Source of the DNA: Bdellovibrionales bacterium
GTDB taxonomy: Bacteria > Bdellovibrionota > Bdellovibrionia > Bdellovibrionales > JAMPXM01
Direction of reading: 5' to 3'
Assembly: GCA_005792225.1 (NCBI GenBank)
Contig: SXSP01000111.1
Location: 1 to 6,054, forward strand
Length of the DNA: 6,054 nucleotides
Every line of letters begins with the position of its first letter. Position 1 is the first letter of the stretch. The translations under genes and the position numbers were made by a program. The notes under the pieces were generated by a model. The model was not told the DNA's origin and did no database searches. It saw only the letters and a program-made list of their open reading frames with translations. Positions 4,003-6,054 of this stretch are shown one piece after another.

Positions 4003-5922
4003 ATGCAGGCGCAAACGAAACCAGCTTCAAAAGCCAGCTCGCTCGCGAGTCCTGTCTTTAAGCGTCTCGTTAAGCAGTCGCTCTTTGAGCGGCCGGCGGC
4101 TCGTGGTTTGATTTTGTTTCTCTCCCTCATCTCCGCGGTGGGCGGCCTCGCGAGCCCCTTCTTCCAAAAGATTTTTGTCGATCGGCTCATGCATCAAAAT
4201 ACGTTTGCCGGGCACGATATGAATTTCTTTTTCTCTTGGCTTGAGGGCTCTGAACCCATGCTCCTCATCGTGCTCGCGTTCTTCGCCGCCTTGGCGGCTC
4301 AGGCATTTGGGCTTCTCGCGAATTACGCCGGCGTAAGAGAGGGACTCATCATCCAGGAGAGCCTCGCGAAAGAGCTTTACGAGAAGACTCTCTCCACGCG
4401 CACGGACGAAATGGGTTCGACGACGGTAGGAGAGGTCGTCTCTCTTTACGCGACCGATATTCCGGGATCTTCGGCTCTCGTGGATCAAGTTATTCCCATG
4501 CTCGCCAGTATCGCGTTCCCGATGATTTTCGCACCCATCGCGATCCACTGGATCTGTGGGATTCCCATGACCGTGACGGTCTCGGTCATGGCGGCGATGA
4601 TTTTGGTGAACGTGGTTCTCGCTTCGAGGCAGTCGCGATTTTTCTACCGCTTTAAAACACTCGCGGCGGAGCGAACGGGAATCGTCAACGAGTGGGTGCA
4701 GAATATTCGCCTGCTCAGAATCCTCGGCTGGGTGGAAGATTACGAAGAAAAAATCTTTCGCAAGCGCCGCGAAGAGACGAGCAACCGGGTCGCGATGGTG
4801 ACGAACGGTCAACTCATGAACTCGTTCGGATCTTCGATCACCTACGTCTTAAATCTCACGGGTGTTGCGGCCCTCGTTTACTTGCGGGATAAGCCCGTGA
4901 CCGCGGGTGAGCTCTTTGCGCTTCTTTGGATTCTTGGCGTGTTTCTCACGAGGCCATTTCGTCAAACGCCGTGGATTTTCACCTTTGTTCTCGATTCGAT
5001 CAGTTCTCTTCGCCGGGTCGCGGGTTTCCTCGAGAAGCGCTCAAGCGCCGGTGGTTTTCCCAAGGATGAAATCCTCCCTGAGGCCCACGCGGCCCTTCCC
5101 ATTCACGTGCGTGGCCTTACACTCAAATTTGGGGACCAGGAGAGACTGAGCGATATTGATCTCGACATCCAGGCGGGTGAATTCGTCGCGGTGGTCGGTG
5201 AAGTGGGATCCGGGAAGTCGCTTTTGGTTCTCTCGCTCATGGGAGAAACGGGCGCGTCGTTTCGCGAATTTAAGATAGGCTCAACGGATGCGCTCCGGCT
5301 CGACCTCAACGAGAGACGTCGGTCTTTCGCCTTCGTTTCGCAAGAGGGTTTCGTCATGAGCGCTTCGCTCCGAGAGAACATTGCGTTTCGATACGAAGTT
5401 CCCGCGGCAGTTGATCGCGAAATTTTGCATTCGCTCGAGCTTGCGCAATTTAGCCTGCAGGGCGAATCGGTGCGGGACGGACTCGATACGGAAATCGGTG
5501 AGCGGGGCGTGAATCTCTCGGGGGGCCAACGCCAGAGGGTGAGCCTCGCCCGCGCGCACAACTTCGATCGCCCTCTCGTTCTCCTCGATGATTGCCTTAG
5601 TGCCGTTGACGTCGACACCGAAACCAAACTGGTCGATGAACTGATCGCCGGCGCTTGGAAAAATAAAACCCGGGTTCTCGTCACGCATCGCTTAAGTGTT
5701 CTTGCGCGCGTGGATCGCGTTCTGTTCATGAAAGACGGGCGAATTCTTGATTCCGGCCGATTCACCGATCTTTTGCAAAGATCTCCCGAAATGCGCGATT
5801 TCGTGGCGAGTGTCAGGCGAGGAGAAGCGAGCGGCGAGACCTTAAAAGATTCCACTCAGGAAGGAGGGACGGATGTCACAGGCGTCGAAGCCAACGACCA
5901 ACCCGAGAGCCTTCCTGAGTGA
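4003..5922 (+). CDS. ABC exporter half-transporter, permease-ATPase fusion with degenerate catalytic site
   Basis: This is an inner-membrane ABC exporter subunit of 639 residues: an N-terminal membrane domain (hydrophobic segments near 35-51, 86-108, 163-183, 187-206, 278-294 and 302-328) followed by an ATPase domain from about 365. ATPase motifs are Walker A GEVGSGKS (399-406), Q-loop Gln447, signature LSGGQ (505-509), Walker B LVLLDD (525-530), D-loop SAVD (533-536) and H-loop His562. The residue after the Walker B Asp is Asp530, not the catalytic Glu, as in the degenerate subunit of heterodimeric exporters such as TM287 or MdlA. TEIGERGVNLSGGQRQRVSLARA-type sequence and LLDDCLSAVD are hallmarks of ABCC/MRP-like transporters. 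The start is ATG 4003, with TTGGAG five bases upstream; the frame extends to GTG 3937 without support. The hydrophilic tail contains the start of the next ABC gene. The substrate cannot be told; lipid, drug or peptide export are all possible. Confidence 0.94.
   Translation: MQAQTKPASKASSLASPVFKRLVKQSLFERPAARGLILFLSLISAVGGLASPFFQKIFVDRLMHQNTFAGHDMNFFFSWLEGSEPMLLIVLAFFAALAAQAFGLLANYAGVREGLIIQESLAKELYEKTLSTRTDEMGSTTVGEVVSLYATDIPGSSALVDQVIPMLASIAFPMIFAPIAIHWICGIPMTVTVSVMAAMILVNVVLASRQSRFFYRFKTLAAERTGIVNEWVQNIRLLRILGWVEDYEEKIFRKRREETSNRVAMVTNGQLMNSFGSSITYVLNLTGVAALVYLRDKPVTAGELFALLWILGVFLTRPFRQTPWIFTFVLDSISSLRRVAGFLEKRSSAGGFPKDEILPEAHAALPIHVRGLTLKFGDQERLSDIDLDIQAGEFVAVVGEVGSGKSLLVLSLMGETGASFREFKIGSTDALRLDLNERRRSFAFVSQEGFVMSASLRENIAFRYEVPAAVDREILHSLELAQFSLQGESVRDGLDTEIGERGVNLSGGQRQRVSLARAHNFDRPLVLLDDCLSAVDVDTETKLVDELIAGAWKNKTRVLVTHRLSVLARVDRVLFMKDGRILDSGRFTDLLQRSPEMRDFVASVRRGEASGETLKDSTQEGGTDVTGVEANDQPESLPE
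5861..5867 (+). promoter_or_regulatory. Strong Shine-Dalgarno inside the upstream ABC gene
   Basis: AAGGAGG lies five bases before the ATG at 5873 and still inside the first ABC gene. This near-perfect site decides the start of the second ABC gene and makes its 50-base overlap with the first credible. Confidence 0.8.
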
Positions 5923-6054
5923 AGAGAGTTCGTTTCACGGAAAGTATTCTCGTGAAATGTTCCAGACGTTGTACTTCGCGTACAAGCCCGCGATTGTACG
6001 GGTGAGTCTTCTCTTGTGTCTCGGGCTCGCGAGTCGCGTTCTTGGTATCGGGCA
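5873..6054 (+). CDS. N-terminus of a second ABC exporter half-transporter (3' end outside window)
   Basis: Starting at ATG 5873, in a different frame from the preceding gene, 60 codons run open to the window edge. A hydrophilic N-terminus of about 28 residues leads into a segment reading FQTLYFAYKPAIVRV and then a hydrophobic run (SLLLCLGLASRVLGIG, about 45-60) that looks like the first membrane helix of an ABC exporter. The strong AAGGAGG site, the overlap of 50 bases with the first half-transporter, and the need of that degenerate subunit for a partner all support this reading. If correct, this protein should carry the canonical Glu after Walker B and complete the heterodimer. No ATPase motif is inside the window, so the family call rests on context and the first helix. 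It may instead be a further membrane protein of the same operon. Confidence 0.72.
   Translation, partial: MSQASKPTTNPRAFLSEESSFHGKYSREMFQTLYFAYKPAIVRVSLLLCLGLASRVLGIG

Noticed and set aside
3755..4030. Minus-strand frame open for 92 codons upstream of the lipoprotein, which would give a 353-residue protein.
   Set aside because: The lipoprotein signal peptide and tandem Shine-Dalgarno sites place the start at 3754. The upstream translation is Arg/Ser/Pro-rich without a domain and would run into the ABC gene and across its promoter.
4027..4812. Long minus-strand open frame (261 codons) opposite the ABC gene.
   Set aside because: Highly charged, His/Arg/Glu-rich antisense shadow of a clear ABC membrane domain, with no domain or ribosome-binding support.
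5103..5855. Long minus-strand open frame (250 codons) opposite the ABC ATPase domain.
   Set aside because: Ser/Arg/Thr-rich composition typical of the reverse complement of a GC-rich coding region; the opposite strand has all ABC motifs.
1..6054. CRISPR arrays, tRNA or rRNA genes, insertion sequences, phage or toxin-antitoxin genes.
   Set aside because: No regularly spaced repeats, no tRNA-like folds or rRNA stretches, no transposase or integrase motifs and no small paired toxin-antitoxin frames were seen.

Overview
The window looks like an ordinary chromosomal stretch of a Gram-negative (diderm) bacterium. Envelope genes dominate: a lipoprotein with a clear lipobox, a secreted protein ending in a beta-barrel with a C-terminal Phe, the inner-membrane protease HtpX, and an ABC exporter. 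The base composition is moderately GC-rich, genes are tightly packed, and Shine-Dalgarno sites are strong (GGAGG). Gene style and the anonymous lipoprotein/barrel pair fit a Bdellovibrionota or deltaproteobacterial-type genome, but this lineage guess is weak because no marker gene is present.

Layout. Bases 1-302 (+) are the last 99 codons of isocitrate lyase (glyoxylate shunt). Bases 303-474 are non-coding and hold two inverted repeats. Bases 475-690 (+) encode a 71-residue secreted protein of unknown function. It meets htpX (687-1607, -) tail to tail, the two stop codons sharing the tetranucleotide TTAA. Upstream of htpX on the minus strand lie an outer-membrane barrel protein with a long Pro/Ala/Thr-rich linker (1683-2972, -) and a lipoprotein (2969-3754, -), joined by an ATGA stop/start overlap. 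A divergent intergenic region (3755-4002) carries two inverted repeats and a likely promoter for the plus-strand ABC genes. The first ABC gene (4003-5922, +) is a complete half-transporter. The second (5873 to the window end, +) starts inside it in another frame and is cut off by the window.

How they may work together. The lipoprotein and barrel genes are probably co-transcribed and translationally coupled. A terminator-like hairpin with a T-tract then lies directly before htpX, and its 3' arm contains the htpX Shine-Dalgarno. htpX is therefore either insulated from, or attenuated by, its upstream neighbours. The two ABC genes probably form a heterodimeric exporter. The first subunit has Asp instead of Glu after Walker B and ABCC-like (MRP-like) motifs, so it should supply the degenerate ATP site.

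I did not find a clearly novel system. The most interesting signals are the terminator/SD hairpin before htpX, the ABCC-like degenerate half-transporter overlapping its partner, and the unrecognised lipoprotein-barrel pair.
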